Below, piece after piece: positions 1 through 13,900 of a stretch of DNA of 64,000 nucleotides. The DNA is from Anthopleura xanthogrammica. Taxonomy: Eukaryota > Cnidaria > Anthozoa > Actiniaria > Actiniidae. Each line of letters begins with the position of its first letter. Positions within the stretch are counted from its first letter, which is position 1. The DNA lies in assembly GCA_964019055.1 (NCBI GenBank), contig OZ025224.1:3292376-3356375 (forward strand), read 5' to 3'. Made by a program: the position numbers and the translations under genes. The notes under the pieces were generated by a model. The model saw only the letters and a program-made list of their open reading frames with translations, searched no databases and was not told where the DNA came from.

Positions 1-206
1 TATTAAATCACGCCCCCTAATGTTAACGTGACCAAAGGTCATTGGTCAAGGGGATTGTGGTTGATTTTGGTAAAATATAAACTAAAAAACTGCAAAATGT
101 AAACAATTGATTAATTGATCTTAAATGCAATTGAATGGTATTTGATGACTTAGCTAGTGTTCCTTTCAAATACAATGCACAATGGCAAGTTATAATGAGA
201 AGAAAA
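1..206. other. Left edge of the tandem array, no gene seen
   Basis: From about 113 this matches the stretch that precedes the AAG repeat in the other units (about 8,576, 15,560 and 22,296), so it is the right-hand end of a further, mostly off-window array unit. I see no coding exon in it. Confidence 0.6.
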
Positions 207-207
207 G

Positions 208-345
208 GAAGAAGAAGAAGAAGAAGAAGAAGAAGAAGAAGAAGAAGAAGAAGAAGAAGAAGAAGAAGAAGAAGAAGAAGAAGAAGAAGAAGAAGAAGAA
301 GAAGAAGAAGAAGAAGAAGAAGAAGAAGAAGAAGAAGAAGAAGAA
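208..345. repeat. (AAG)n microsatellite, about 46 copies
   Basis: Pure AAG/GAA run. The same site in the other array units is much shorter (about 8,666-8,697 and 15,648-15,685) or compound (22,388-22,473). It is therefore a length-variable marker carried by each unit. Apparent poly-Arg or poly-Ser reading frames here are artefacts of the repeat. Confidence 0.95.
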
Positions 346-630
346 TTAAGAAGAAGAATTAAAGAAGGGGAAGGAGAAGAAGAAATACAAGAGGGATCAA
401 AAAATTCGAAGAAGAAGAAGAACCTTCTTAGATTAATATGCAATAGTTTAATGCAAGTCCATGACGATAACTAAACTGAGAAATATAACCACAGTTTGAT
501 CCAATTAATTAATCTTCACCTTATGTTTTGATATTTGAGGGCCAGGAATTATGGTACTTTGATCTTACATTTCATCCGCTATTTGAGCAATTTTCAACAG
601 CCCAACCATCAGTGAAAATACGAGAACTAT

Positions 631-2301
631 ATTTTAGACACTTTTTGTTTTAAACCCATACATTTCTCATAACTTTTCGCCGGCCGTATTTTCTTCTGAG
701 CCGGGTTAACCATGCGTGACATGGGTAGCGGCGCGGTTTTCTGGCGATGATGTTGTTGTTATTAAGTGACTAGCTGTAATGTTCAGTTTTAAAATAAATA
801 ATTTTTCAAAAGTAGATTAAAGATAAAATTACTTGAAATTGATATCGTGAAAATTAACGTTCCACTTTATATGATATGGAAAATAACATTAAAAGAAATG
901 AACACGACTTAAATTAACGCGATTTTTTTAAATTCGCTTTATTTTCATGGAGCGTTAATTTCCTATAATAAGGTATGAGAGCACTATAGGAAAAAGTTTC
1001 GGTGCTAAGATTAAAATATAAGATACCAGTATAAGAAAAAAGGGAAAAGTGCCCCTGCGCGGTCATTGTAATATCACGATAAACTTCCGCGTTTTGCTTG
1101 AATACTCATATACATGTTGACCTTGACTTGGCTTCAAGCCTAGTGAATACGTATTCACTCGGCTTGAACAAAGCCAGTCCAACGCGTACGTATGAAGATG
1201 ACTTTTTACATGTTTGGAATAGCCTGTGTGTTGGCGGATCAAAAATGTCTGCATCACAATTTGTAATTCATTTATAGGACATTATAACCTGCAAGAAAAA
1301 TATTACTTTAATCTAAATTTGAGGTTTCCTTTTTAAATTTCAAAATGACTCCTAGAGAAATCGCACTGAAAGCAGAGGTTTGTATGAGAACGGAAAAATA
1401 AACGAAAGTTAAATTAGTTTGTAATTCGCCGAAACAGAGAATAGACGACAAAAGAAACAAATGTCTGCATTCAGAAATATTGTTTAATTATTTGAGCACC
1501 AGCTCGAAACTAAGTCTCGGCTCTAGGATAAAATCCGAGGTTTCCTTTCGATTGCTGAACAATAACAGCAGTTAAACAGCTTAAAAATACCTCCATGTTT
1601 CCCCGTTAAAGTTCGCAAAATGCCCTGACTTCGGGGCTTGATATCTTCGCAAAGAATAAGCCAAATCTCATAGTTGAAACGCCATTTTGAAAAGCAACTC
1701 TCGATCGGGGCACACAATAGCATATTTGGTCCGAATATCCAGTGGGACTCCCAGAAAATAGCACCCAAATGTATGTACCATCGCAGGAAGGTCCGTTAGC
1801 CCGCGAATAAATCAGAAATGTCAGCGGTCTTTACTAAACTTGCGGGACCTTTTGAAAAAAGCGCGAGTTTCTACTAAAAAAATTCTAAGATATAGTCGAG
1901 ATGGGCCTTAATATTGATTCCCTTGTTTAAATATCTTCGATAGAGTAGGTTTTTTCTGTTTCCACTTATTAAACGCATGCGCAATGCGCCCATTGAATAC
2001 CGCTGACCGCACTTGCATGTCGCGGTTTTCTGGCGATGTTTCAGTTGTTGTTGGAAATTATAGTTTCGTTTTTCATTCTACAAGCTCTTCATTTTCACTT
2101 TCAGATGAGTTATCTTTGTGTCTATCGCGTTAATTTCATTTAAATGGGAATTTTGGCTTCTCTTTCGCGTTACTGAATTTTCTTCATTTGAAAGTATTTT
2201 TGCCCTCAATTCGCGTTAATTTAAGTCGCGCTAATTTCTAATACTTTAATTCCGTGGAGCATTAATTTCTTATGATAAGGTGTATAGCCCCACCACTTTT
2301 T
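631..2301. mobile_element. 1.67-kb insertion found only in the first array unit
   Basis: Units 2 and 3 read continuously across this point, while here the word AGAACTAT occurs on both sides (623-630 and 2302-2309), consistent with an 8-bp target duplication. No protein is recognisable inside. Bases about 1,028-1,222 are a reverse-complement copy of array sequence at about 2,306-2,490, and AT-rich stretches near 895-980 and 2,195-2,285 resemble each other in direct orientation. The inner ends are not clear inverted repeats, so it may be a composite rearrangement rather than one simple transposon. Confidence 0.5.
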
Positions 2302-2824
2302 AGAACTATTCCAAACATGTAAAAAGTCATCTTCATACATACGCGTTGGACTGGCTGTGTTGTATAAACGTATTCACTCGGCTTGAAGCCGAGTCAAGGT
2401 CAACATGTAAGTATTCAAGCAAAACGCGCAAGTTTATCGTGATTTTACAATGACCGCGCAGGGGCACTTTTTCCCTTTTTCCTTTACTAGTCTCTTATAT
2501 AGCCCCACCACTTTTTAGAGTGCTCCGCGGTCCCATCAATTAGCGAGTTTTTACATGGCGTATGATAATGTAAGGGAATATATGTTACGTACACTCGATT
2601 GCAGAAACGTTGTAGCATATAATTACATTTCTTGAAATTCTGGACTATTTTCAAAGAAGATTGGCTTCAACCTTTTAGGACTATTGGTGTCTCTAGGCTA
2701 CCAGATTATGTCTTGTAACGATTGCTTGAGTGATTTCTTGAAATATAGCTGAAATTTTCATGCAAGTACTAAAGAGAGTAAATTAACGACAATACAGTTT
2801 GTGTTTTGGAATATTTAGTGATGT

Positions 2825-2830
2825 TTTATT
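2825..2830 (-). terminator. Candidate polyadenylation signal, copy 1
   Basis: AATAAA on the minus strand about 515 nt past the stop codon of the SEA/mucin-like gene. The same word lies at the matching place in units 2 and 3. The distance is long and no cleavage site can be seen, so this is tentative. Confidence 0.3.
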
Positions 2831-3344
2831 ATAAATAATCATTCCTGAGGAGTGCGAAACTAGGAAAAAATATACAAACTCAGTGTAAACGTAAAAAGCA
2901 CGTGTCCTGATTATGGGCTTCCTGTGCTTCTATGCTTTTTGTACATTCAAAATTGATAATAAATAAACTACTATTCTAATTGATGCTAAATATTGGAAGA
3001 GCCAGCTCCAAGTGAACTTTGCAATTATAAGAATCTCATATTTGAAAATAATTTAGATAATGTACACAATGATATCAATGAAAGAGCTCAATAACACACA
3101 GGGAGCCCAAATCAAGCTTGTGAAGTGAATATCCAGAATCGAAATAACAGGGCTAAAACACGATCCAGTGGTTATGGGTAATATCTAATAAAAGACAGTG
3201 TAGAGGAAATATGCTCAGCATTCAGCTCTTTGTCACTTTCTCTCGAAGTCTCTCTTAGAACAGTACTACTTGATCTGAATAACACTAAGAGTTCTAGAAT
3301 GTGATCGGTTGATGTTGGCTTTCCTACTGGGAGTGACGATCAAC

Positions 3345-6300
3345 TCAAGAGGCTAGTGTACCTTTGACTGAATGGACTTTGCCTGTTAAAGAAACAAACG
3401 GAAAAACATTATTATCTGCACTTGATTTAAAAAAAGAGGAAGTTGAATGTAATTATCCACATGTGTCGTCTAGATCACTGATAGTGGTGAGGATGTGATG
3501 ACCGCCATGTATTGGCTGGTGTTTCTCGATGACTCCCCCACCCACCTATATATAAAGGGGGACTCAAGAAGTGAGCTGCAATTTTTTTCAGGGTGTTGCT
3601 TATGCTTGATCAGGGCTTTCCCCTTTTCTTTCTTTCTTTTCTTCTTTCCTTCTTTGTTTTTTTTTTTTTTTGTTTTTTTTTCGCTTTTAACCTTTTCTCA
3701 GTTTTCGTTTTTTTTTTTCTGTAAAACAGGACTAACTTTAAAGTACTTACTTCGTCGCTTGCAGATCAAAATGATAAGGATAATGAGAAGGATGACAATC
3801 AACGATACTATGACCAGCCCAACTATTATAATGATGTACATTGTGGAGGGAGATGCTGAAAAACAAGACATTATTATAAGTTATCATGAGCTACACTAAA
3901 ACAGCGACGTTTCTTGAGTCTTAGATTAATTTCTAGTTTTCAAGGCCTTTCTGTATATATACTACGTCGGTAAATGAGAAATGAGACAGACCTCAAGAGG
4001 TTAAATCGAATCTCGAACTCTAGCTAAACTCACGCAGGAATCATCAAATATGTTAAGAAAAATATTTTTTCTATTTGATGGGCTAACTAAGGATCTTTTT
4101 AAAGACTCTGCCGTTTGAATTCTGCCTGATACCGGTCACCAATAGCAAATGTTCAAAATGTATGGGGATATATATAAGTTTGAAGCTATGAATATAAGTA
4201 TCAGTTTGATATATAAGTTTATTATGATAGGTACTTACTTTCTTTTGTAGGCACAGGAGTTCCAGCAGGAACTGAAATAAAACGATAAAATATATATCAT
4301 TATAGATAAATCAATTATAAATATATATAATAAGGATTAACTTACGAGGTTTTACAAGGTAATATTAAGCTAAAACTGACTGACAAATCTATGTGCACCT
4401 CAGAGCTTTGACATGGCTTTAATTCAGTAAATATGTTGCAATTGCCTCTCAAAACGTGGTTTGAGCACTTTTCGTGTTTTATGCGACCACGACAACTTCA
4501 AGACCTCTGAGTTGTTACCACTCTTAAAAAAAGTTACATACCTTGCAATGTGAGCTTAGCACCAAGTGGATGGTTGGGGTCGACTGTGTAGTTTCCAATC
4601 GTTCCAGAGTTAATTTCCTGCTGAAGTTCATCGATGAATTGCTGCGCTTCTTGTTGTGAGGTTGCGTTAACAAACAGATCGTACTCCACGATCACACTTC
4701 CTTTTCTGTATCAAGAATAGCAGATATCAGAGTTACACTCCATTAATATATAAATTACCAGTGGCATTTGGGTCAGTTTCTATACATTTACTGTGTTTTT
4801 GACCCAAAGGTTTAGAGCCAATGGAGTGCATACCAAATGACCCTTCTCAAAATTATCTTGTGTGCAAGGCTACAGTAGTATTGTAGTAAATTCTGTACAT
4901 CGATCAATAGTAAAAGTTAAGTATATATAGGTCAGTTCTAATGATGAGACATTGCCTTCCCCGTCATTTGGGTACCAATTCAAGCTTTAAATGTACACAT
5001 GCAATATTACTACTTACCGCAATCGACGAATAAGCATTCCCCATACCCTAGCTCTTCTTTTACTTTTACTTTTCCTGTTCCTCAGACGTTTCATAAACTG
5101 GGAAATAAAGCATTATAAACTTAACTTTTGGAAAATATAGAAACAAAATGATATATTTAATTTCAATTCAAAGGTTGGTGGTAACTGGTGGTGAGGATAT
5201 GATGTGAATGATGGCAATGATCATATGACGGTACGGTGGTAATGAATGATGGTACATGATGGTGATGATGATAAGCGCGATTATAATGATGATGATATTC
5301 AATTGCATGCTGGTGATGATGATGGCGATGATAATAACGATGATGATGTTAGTGAGAATGATGGCGATGGTGATGGTAATATACATCTAACACATAACCA
5401 CATTACACCCATTTTCAAAATCACATGACCCAGATTTGTTGAGTTTCTTCTAGATCATCGTATTTGAGTGTATAGCCATCTTTATAGCAACATGTGAAAA
5501 TGACTGTCGAGTCGCGGAATTTCTTTATCGCTTCCAATCGGAATGAACTCGGCCCGTCGTAACTTTGATTGACGGAAGGCAAGATTCCAGAAAACTGGAG
5601 CTCTCAAAGTCGCGTTATTTAATTTTGAAAATGGGTGGAAACATTCTCTGAACCAGCCAGGTAAATCTACTCACCGAGGTTTTAAAGTTCTTCCTGAATT
5701 TTTTGCCCTTATCTGATTTTTCATCTTTGACTTCCTCGTACACAACAATGATATTCACAACGTGAGTTATCCTAATTTCAACCCGGATTTTCACTAAAAA
5801 AAATGATATATAGGTATATAATTAACACAATGCATGTAATTTTCAAGGAGTTGAAAATAGACCTTATTTGTTTTCCCATTACAGACCACGTGTCATTATC
5901 TTGAGAATAAGATTCCTTGTTTGAGGTGTACCCATATTCATGTGTCTTGTCGTGCGCAACCGTTAGATAAAGACATAATACACTTAGGAATGCAACGTTG
6001 TATGTAAAAGCTATTGCACTAGCTCTAAATCGTCTTAATTCACTGAATTCGTTATCAGCATCTGCATAGTTTCAAAATGCGAAATTTCATACGACAGGGA
6101 AAAAGGAACCAGGGAAAGCAACATGCTTTGCTGTGAATCTAATATTGTGTCAGGATTTCCTGACATCCATAACCGTATTTGAACAAATAATAAATAACAA
6201 CTCACTCATTTTGGCAGTAATCTCGGGTTCTGTAGTTGGTGTGGCCGTTGTAGATTGTGCAGATGATGCTGTTGTGGCTAATGGTATAAGAGCAACATTA

Positions 6301-7426
6301 ATATGTATGGTTATATAATATATATATATTGTAAAAGCCATTTCATCTTTTCAACTGAGTGTATTATATATCAAGTTATTGGAAAGTGGTACTCACCAAC
6401 GGCAGAAGTGGTCCCTACAGTAGAATTGGCAGATGCGGAAGGAGCTACAGATGAAGAAGCCGAGGTAGCAGTAGAAGACGGAGATGGAGCTACTGTTGCT
6501 GTTGCTGTTGATGTTGCTGATGTAGCAGCAGATGAAGATGGAGTTGAAGCTGCCGATGATGTTGCTGATGTAGCAGCAGATGAAGGTGTTGCTGGAGCTG
6601 CCGATGATGTTGCTAATGTAGCAGCAGATGAGGATGGAGTTGAAGCTGCCGATGATGTTGCTGAGGTAGCAGCAGATGAAGATGGAGTAGAAGCTGCCGA
6701 TGATGTTGCTGATGTAGCAGCAGATGAAGGTGTTGCTGGAGCTGCCGATGATGTTGCTAATGTAGCAGCAGATGAGGATAGAGTTGAAGCTGCCGATGAT
6801 GTTGCTGAGGTAGCAGCAGATAAAGATGGAGTTGTAGCTGCCGATGATGTTGCTGATGTAGCAGCAGATGAAGATGAAGCTGAAGCTGCCGATGATATTG
6901 GAGTAACCGAGGATGTAGTTGGAGCGGCAGATGCTGATGCTGATGGAGCTTCAGTTGTAACCAAAGACGAGTCTGTTGGACACAGGGGGAAAAAAACTCA
7001 AATAAAAGACGATGGATAAAACGATAGAGAGGCCGGTATAATAAATATTAAGCGTATTGATGGACAACATTACCGCAACTTATTCCAGACAAAAACTCAA
7101 TTACATCATGTCTTCTTAATTTTCTAAAATTATAAGTACATTAACTTAATATAAACTGATGTTAAATATTCTCGCATGATTCTCTTGGAAGCTCAAGGCT
7201 GTAACTTTCTAGTTAACCAGTTGCAAGCTAGAGTTAAGACATCGTGAGAATTGCAGAGGCTGAGAAGTTTTACCAAACTTGGATAAGTTGTTTCGATAAA
7301 AGATCGCAGACATTAATCTTGGTAAAAATACTGGCAAAACTAACTACACTTACTTGATGCTTGGGCTGTCAAAAAACACATCACAACGAAGCCAAGAATT
7401 CCTATCACTTTAGTATTCAGTGTCAT
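3345..7426 (-). CDS. Mucin-like SEA-domain type I membrane protein, copy 1
   Basis: Nine coding exons (minus strand): 7354-7426, 6397-6972, 6206-6277, 5675-5793, 5018-5097, 4542-4705, 4239-4271, 3751-3855, 3345-3382. All have GT-AG borders and compatible phases, and sum to 419 residues. Residues 1-24 are a signal peptide (MTLNTKVIGILGFVV...). Residues about 25-240 are a Ser/Ala/Thr/Pro stalk suited to O-glycosylation. Residues about 241-365 form a SEA domain with GSVIV at 309-313, matching the G|SVVV self-cleavage site of mucin SEA domains, and sequons NAT and NYT. Residues about 379-403 are one membrane span, followed by KRR and a tail ending LAS. SEA mucins are cell-surface proteins whose two halves stay non-covalently joined. 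The specific role here is unknown. The last exon is the least certain; it is conserved in all three copies. Confidence 0.78.
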
Positions 7427-7542
7427 TTTCTTGCTTTCCAAAATATTGACCAGTTCCTCAGTTTTGTTTTGTCAAGGGCCAAGATCTTGTCGCAGACTTT
7501 CTAACTCCACAAAGTTGATGTGTTTGCTGAGCTTTGGACAAC

Positions 7543-7554
7543 GCTTTTTATATC
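7543..7554 (-). promoter_or_regulatory. TATA box, copy 1
   Basis: GATATAAAAAGC on the minus strand about 117 nt upstream of the signal-peptide ATG. It is kept at the same spacing in all three units (14,525-14,536; 21,289-21,299), together with the leader that follows it, which supports a shared core promoter. Confidence 0.6.
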
Positions 7555-8660
7555 GTGGTTGTTTGTGTCTGATATGATCTAGAACTGAGTAAAACTACGA
7601 ATAAGAGCTAATTTGATATATTTGTTTTTACTTTGTTTTACGTCAATAAATCTAGCTCCGTATATTTTGACCCCACAAAGCAGGCTAATGTACGATAGTG
7701 GTTGAGAAGTTGCTCACGTATCTTAAATCGAGTGTGCTAGTATATTCCAAGACGTCATAGTCTTAGTCAGGCAGCGTATCCAACACATCATCCAACACAT
7801 CTTTCTTCATAGTAAATAACAAGAGAGTAAAGTGACTAGGTCGAGTTGCGCCGTCGGTGTACATGAAGCACATACGATATAATGCATTTGAATAAACAAA
7901 AACAAACTGTATTAGTATAATTTGAGCATCCTCTTAACTAGTTAAAGTTTCCGGGACGTTCAGGCGCCCTTCGTCGGAGTAAAGAGCCTCTTTCTTCTGC
8001 ATAAAAAACTTAATCTGGAAAGTTTGAATTAAAGATGATTTAGTAATGATTCTCGAAATTTCCTTACTTCTAGTTACGTTGTAGTTAACGTAAATGTCGG
8101 TAAATGCATGACTTGTACGTTCTCTATAGGCTTCGTAATATTTTCTAAAATAACGGTACCGTAGAAATAAGATTACGAATAGAGGGAAAACTGAATGATT
8201 TTAGTAAGAATAAATGAAGCCAGATTTTACTTTTTGGTAATTTTCCAGTAATAAAAAAACCGGGTTTTTGAAACTAGCCAGTTGATATAGACATCGCAGA
8301 ACATCATGATTTGTTTTCAAGCTATCTTTATAAACAAGTTTAAAAGTGTTAAACAAGTTTAAAAGTGTCTTCTCTAGCGTGGCTCCGTTTGAAAAGTGGT
8401 AAAAAGGAATTTTATAGCGACGTTAATCTTTAAAAATTGAAAGAAAAAAAATGCTTAATTCCTGTAAGAGCGAATCCTGTAAGAGATGGCTTCAATTCCT
8501 TGTATCCTATTTGAATTCGCGTGAATACAACCTTGTAGAGCAATGATTATCATGTACTCGCGCTTGACTTACTGTAATTGATCTTAAATGCAAATGAATG
8601 GTACTTGATGACTTAGCTAGTGTTCCTTTCAAATACAATGCACAAGTTATAATTAGAAGA
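7555..8660. other. Upstream flank of copy 1, no gene seen
   Basis: AT-rich sequence between the TATA box and the AAG repeat, repeated almost unchanged at about 14,537-15,640 and, with more changes, at 21,300-22,380. It presumably carries the regulatory DNA of the SEA/mucin-like genes. I see no coding exon or RNA gene. Confidence 0.5.
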
Positions 8661-10097
8661 AAAGGAAGAAGAAGAAGAAGAAGAAGAAGAAGAATTAAGA
8701 AGAAGAATTAAAGAAGGAGAAGAAGTACAACAATGATCGAAAAATTCGAAGAAGAAAAGAGGCCTTCTGAGATTAATATGCAATAGTTTAATGCAAGTCC
8801 GTGAATCTGACGATATCTAAACTGAGAACTATAACCACAGTTTGATCTAATTCATAATCTTCACCTTATATTTTGATTTGAGAGCCAGGAATTATGGTAC
8901 TTTGATCTTACATTTCATCCGCCATTTGAGCAATTTTCAACAGCCCAAACATGAAAAATCGAGAACTATTCCAAACATGTAAAAAGTCATCTTCATACGT
9001 ACGCGTTGGACTGGCTGTGTTGTATAAACGTATTCACTCAGCTTGAAGCCAAGTCAAGGTCAACATGTAAGTATTCAAGCAAAACGCGCAAGTTTATCGT
9101 GATTTTACAATGACCACGCAGGGGCACTTTTTCCCTTTTTCCTATACTAGTCTCTTATATAGCCCCACCACTTTTTAGAGTGCTCCGCGGTCCCATCAAT
9201 TAGCGATTTTTTAACATGGCGTATGATAACGTAAGGGAATATATGTTACGTACACTCGATTGCAGAAACGTTGTAGCATATAATTACATTTCTTGAAATT
9301 CTGGACTATTTTCAAAGAAGATTGTCTTCAACCTTTTAGGACTATTGGTGTCTCTAGGCTACCAGATTATGTCTTGTAACGATTGCTTGAGTGATTTCTT
9401 GAAATATAGCTGAAATTTTCATGCAAGTACTAAAGAGAGTAAATTAACGACAATACAGTTTGTTTTTTGGAATATTTAGTGATGTTTTATTATAAATAAT
9501 CATTCCTGAGGAGTGCGAAACTAGGAAAAAATATACAAACTCAGTGTAAACGTAAAAAGCACGTGTCCTGATTATGGGCTTCCTGTGCTTCTATTCTTTT
9601 TGTACATTGATAGTAAATAAACTACTATTATAATTGATGCTAAACATTGGAAGAGCCAGCTCCAAGTGAACTTTGCAATTATAAGAATCTCATATTTGAA
9701 AATAATTTAGATAATGTACACAATGATATCAATGAAAGAGCTCAATAACACACAGGGAGCCCAAATCAAGCTTGTGAAGTGAATATCCAGAATCGAAATA
9801 ACAGGGCTAAAAAACGATCCAGTGGTTATGGGTAATATCTAATAAAGGACAGTGTAGAGGAAATATGCTCAGCATTCAGCTCTTTGTCACTTTCTCTCGA
9901 AGTCTCTCTTAGAAGCCCAGCAGCTTGAAAACTACTGGAAATAGAAAAACAGAGACGCCTTTGGGAAAGTTAGGAGAATTAACTTTCTTAGCCGGAAGTC
10001 TCTCTTAGAACAGTTCTGCTACTTTATCTGAATAACACTAAGAATTCTAGAATGTGATTGGTTGATGTTGGCTTTCCTACTGGGAGTGACGATCAAC

Positions 10098-10905
10098 TCA
10101 AGAGGCTAGAGTACTTTTGACTGAATGGACTTTGCCTGTTAAAGAAACAAACGGAAAAACATTATTATCTGCACCTGATTTAAAAAAGGAGGAAGTTGAA
10201 TGTAATTATCTACATGTGTCGTCTAGATCACTGATATTGGTGATGATGTGATGACCGCCATGTATTGGCTGATGTTTCTCGATGACTCCCCTACCCACCT
10301 ATAAAGGGGAACTCAAGAAGTGAGCTGCAATGTTTTTCAGGGTGTTGCTTATGCTTGATCAGGGCTTTCCCCTTTTCTTTCTTTCTTTTCTTCTTTGTTT
10401 TTTTTTTTTTTTTTTTTTTTTTTTCGCTTTTAAGCTTCTCTTTTTCGTTTTTTTTTTTTTTTTTTCAACTGTAAACCAGGACTAAATTTAAAGTACTTAC
10501 TTCGTCGCTTGCAAATCAAAACGATAAGGACAATGAGAAGGATGACAATCAACGATACTATGACGAGCCCAACTATCATAATGATGTACATTGTGGAAGG
10601 AGATGCTGAAAAACAAGACATTATCATAAGTTATCATGAGCTACACTAAAACAGCGACGTTTCTTGAGTCTTAGATTAATTTCTAGTTTTCAAGGCCTTT
10701 CTGTATACTACGTCGGTAAATGAGAAAAGAGACAGACCTCAAGAAGTCAAAACGAATCTCGAACTCTAACTAAATTCACGCAGGAATCATCAAATATGTT
10801 AAGAAAAATATTTTTTTATTTGATGGGCTAACTAAGGATCTTTAAACTCTGCCGATCGAATTCTGCCTGATACCGGTTACCAATAGCAAATGTTCAAAAT
10901 GTATG

Positions 10906-10943
<38 letters not shown>

Positions 10944-13900
10944 TTTCAAGCTATGAATATAAGTATAAGTTTGATTTGTAAGTTTATTTTGATAGGTACT
11001 TACTTTCTTTTGTAGGCACAGGAGTTCCAGCAGGAACTGAAATAAAACGATAAAATATATATCATTATAGATAAATAAATTACAAATATATATAATAAGG
11101 GTTAACTTACGAGGTTTTACAAGGTAATATTAAGCTAAAACTGACTGACAAATCTATGTGCACCTCGGAGCTTTGACATGGCTTTATGATGCAGTAAATA
11201 TGTTGCAATTGCCTCTCAAAACGTGGTTTGAGCACTTTTCGTGTTTGTGCGACCACGACAACTTCCAGACCTCTGAGTTGTTACCACTTTTAAAAAAAGT
11301 TACATACCTTGCATTGTAAGCTGAGCACCAAGTGGATGCTTGGGGTCGACTGTGTAGTTTCCAATTGTTCCAGAGTTAATTTCCTGCTGAAGTTCATCGA
11401 TGAATTGCTGCGCTTCTTGTTGTGAGGTTGCGTTAACAAACAGATCGTACTCCACGATCACACTTCCTTTTCTGTATCAAGAATAGCAGATATCAGAGTT
11501 ACACTCCATTAATATATATATTACCTTCAAATAATTGCTTTAAGTCGTGGCATTTGGGTCAGTTTCTATACATTTACTGTGTTTTTGACCCAAAGGTTTA
11601 GAGCCAATGGAGTGCATACCAAATGACCCTTCTCAAAATTATCTTGTGTGCAAGGCTACAGTAGTATTGTAGTAAATTCTGTACATCGATCAATAGTAAA
11701 AGTTAAGTATATATAGGTCAGTTCTAATGATGAGACATTGCCTTCCCCGTCATTTGGGTACCAATTCAAGCTTTAAATGTACACATGCAATATTACTACT
11801 TACCGCAATCGACGAATAAGCATTCCCCATACCCTAGCTCTTCTTTTACTTTTACTTTTCCTGTTCCTCAGACGTTTCATAAACTGGGAAATAAAGCATT
11901 ATAAACTTAACTTTTGGAAAATATAGAAACAAAATGATATATTTAATTTCAATTCACAGGTTGGTGGTAACTGGTGATGAGGATATGATGTGAATGATGG
12001 CAATGATCATATGACGGTACGGTGGTAATGAATGATGGTACATGATGGTGATGATGAAAAGCGCGATTATAATGATGATGATATTCAATTGCATGCTCGT
12101 GATGATGATGGCGATGATAATAACGATGATGATGTTAGTGAGAATGATGGCGATGGTGATGGTAATATACATCTAACACATAACCACATTACACCCATTT
12201 TCAAAATCACATGACCCAGATTTGTTGAGTTTCTTCTAGATCATCGTATTTGAGTGTATAGCCATCTTTATAGCAACATGTGAAAATGACTGTCGAGTCG
12301 CGGAATTTCTTTATCGCTTCCAATCGGAATGAACTCGGCCCGTCGTAACTTTGATTGACGGAAGGCAAGATTCCAGAAAACTGGAGCTCTCAAAGTCGCG
12401 TTATTTAATTTTGAAAATGGGTGGAAACATTCTCTGAACCAGCCAGGTAAATCTACTCACCGAGGTTTTAAAGTTCTTCCTGAATTTTTTGCCCTTATCT
12501 GATTTTTCATCTTTGACTTCCTCGTACACAACAATGATATTCACAACGTGAGTTATCCTAATTTCAACCCGGATTTTCACTAAAAAAAATGATATATAGG
12601 TATATAATTAACACAATGCATGTAATTTTCAAGGAGTTGAAAATAGACCTTATTTGTTTTCCCATTACAGACCACGTGTCATTATCTTGAGAATAAGATT
12701 CCTTGTTTGAGGTGTACCCATATTCATGTGTCTTGTCGTGCGCAACCGTTAGATAAAGACATAATACACTTAGGAATGCAACCTTGTATGTAAAAGCTAT
12801 TGCACTAGCTCTAAATCGTCTTAATTCACTGAATTCGTTATCAGCATCTGCATAGTTTCAAAATGCGAAATTTCATACGACAGGGAAAAAGGAACCAGGG
12901 AAAGCAACATGCTTTGCTGTGAATCTAATATTGTGTCAGGATTTCCTGACATCCATAACCGTATTTGAACAAATAATAAATAACAACTCACTCATTTTGG
13001 CAGTAATCTCGGGTTCTGTAGTTGGTGTGGCCGTTGTAGATTGTGCAGATGATGCTGTTGTGGCTAATGGTATAAGAGCAACATTAATATGTATGGTTAT
13101 ATAATATATATATTGTAAAAGCCATTTCATCTTTTCAACTGAGTGTATTATATATCAAGTTATTGGAAAGTGGTACTCACCAACGGCAGAAGTGGTCCCT
13201 ACAGTAGAATTGGCAGATGCGGAAGGAGCTACAGATGAAGAAGCCGAGGTAGCAGTAGAAAACGGAGATGGAGCTACTGTTGCTGTTGCTGTTGCTGTTG
13301 ATGTTGCTGATGTAGCAGCAGATGAAGATGGAGTTGAAGCTGCCGATGATGTTGCTGATGTAGCAGCAGATGAAGGTGTTGCTGGAGCTGCCGATGATGT
13401 TGCTAATGTAGCAGCAGATGAGGATGGAGTTGAAGCTGCCGATGATGTTGCTGAGGTAGCAGCAGATAAAGATGGAGTAGAAGCTGCCGATGATGTTGCT
13501 GATGTAGCAGCAGATGAAGGTGTTGCTGGAGCTGCCGATGATGTTGCTAATGTAGCAGCAGATGAGGATAGAGTTGAAGCTGCCGATGATGTTGCTGAGG
13601 TAGCAGCAGATAAAGATGGAGTTGAAGCTGCCGATGATGTTGCTGATGTAGCAGCAGATAAAGATGGAGTTGAAGCTGCCGATGATGTTGCTGATGTAGA
13701 AGCAGATAAAGATGGAGTTGAAGCTGCCGATGATATTGCTGATGTAGAAGCAGATAAAGATGGAGTTGAACCTGCCGATGATGTTGCTGATGTAGAAGCA
13801 GATAAAGATGGAGTTGTAGCTGCCGATGATGTTGCTGATGTAGCAGCAGATGAAGATGAAGCTGAAGCTGCCGATGATATTGGAGTAACCGAGGATGTAG

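Larger units (their letters stand above)
2491..9150. repeat. Tandem array unit 1 (about 6.66 kb)
   Basis: Starts at a landmark (TCTCTTATATAGCCCC) that recurs at 9,151 and 16,143 and again, degraded, near 27,010. The unit holds one complete minus-strand SEA/mucin-like gene plus about 1.2 kb of upstream sequence and the AAG repeat. Apart from indels and stalk length it reads as a close copy of unit 2. Confidence 0.9.

Noticed and set aside
135..443. Long Arg-rich and Ser-rich reading frames
   Set aside because: They are the two strands of the AAG microsatellite and have no other protein-like sequence.
3765..3899. Alternative ending of the SEA gene by reading through the membrane-exon donor
   Set aside because: It would translate A-rich tracts that differ in length between copies; the splice to the conserved SKVHSVK exon is more consistent.
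6303..7019. Plus-strand acidic repeat protein opposite the mucin-like stalk
   Set aside because: The minus frame has a signal peptide, splice sites and an SEA domain in phase with it; the plus frame has no supporting exons.
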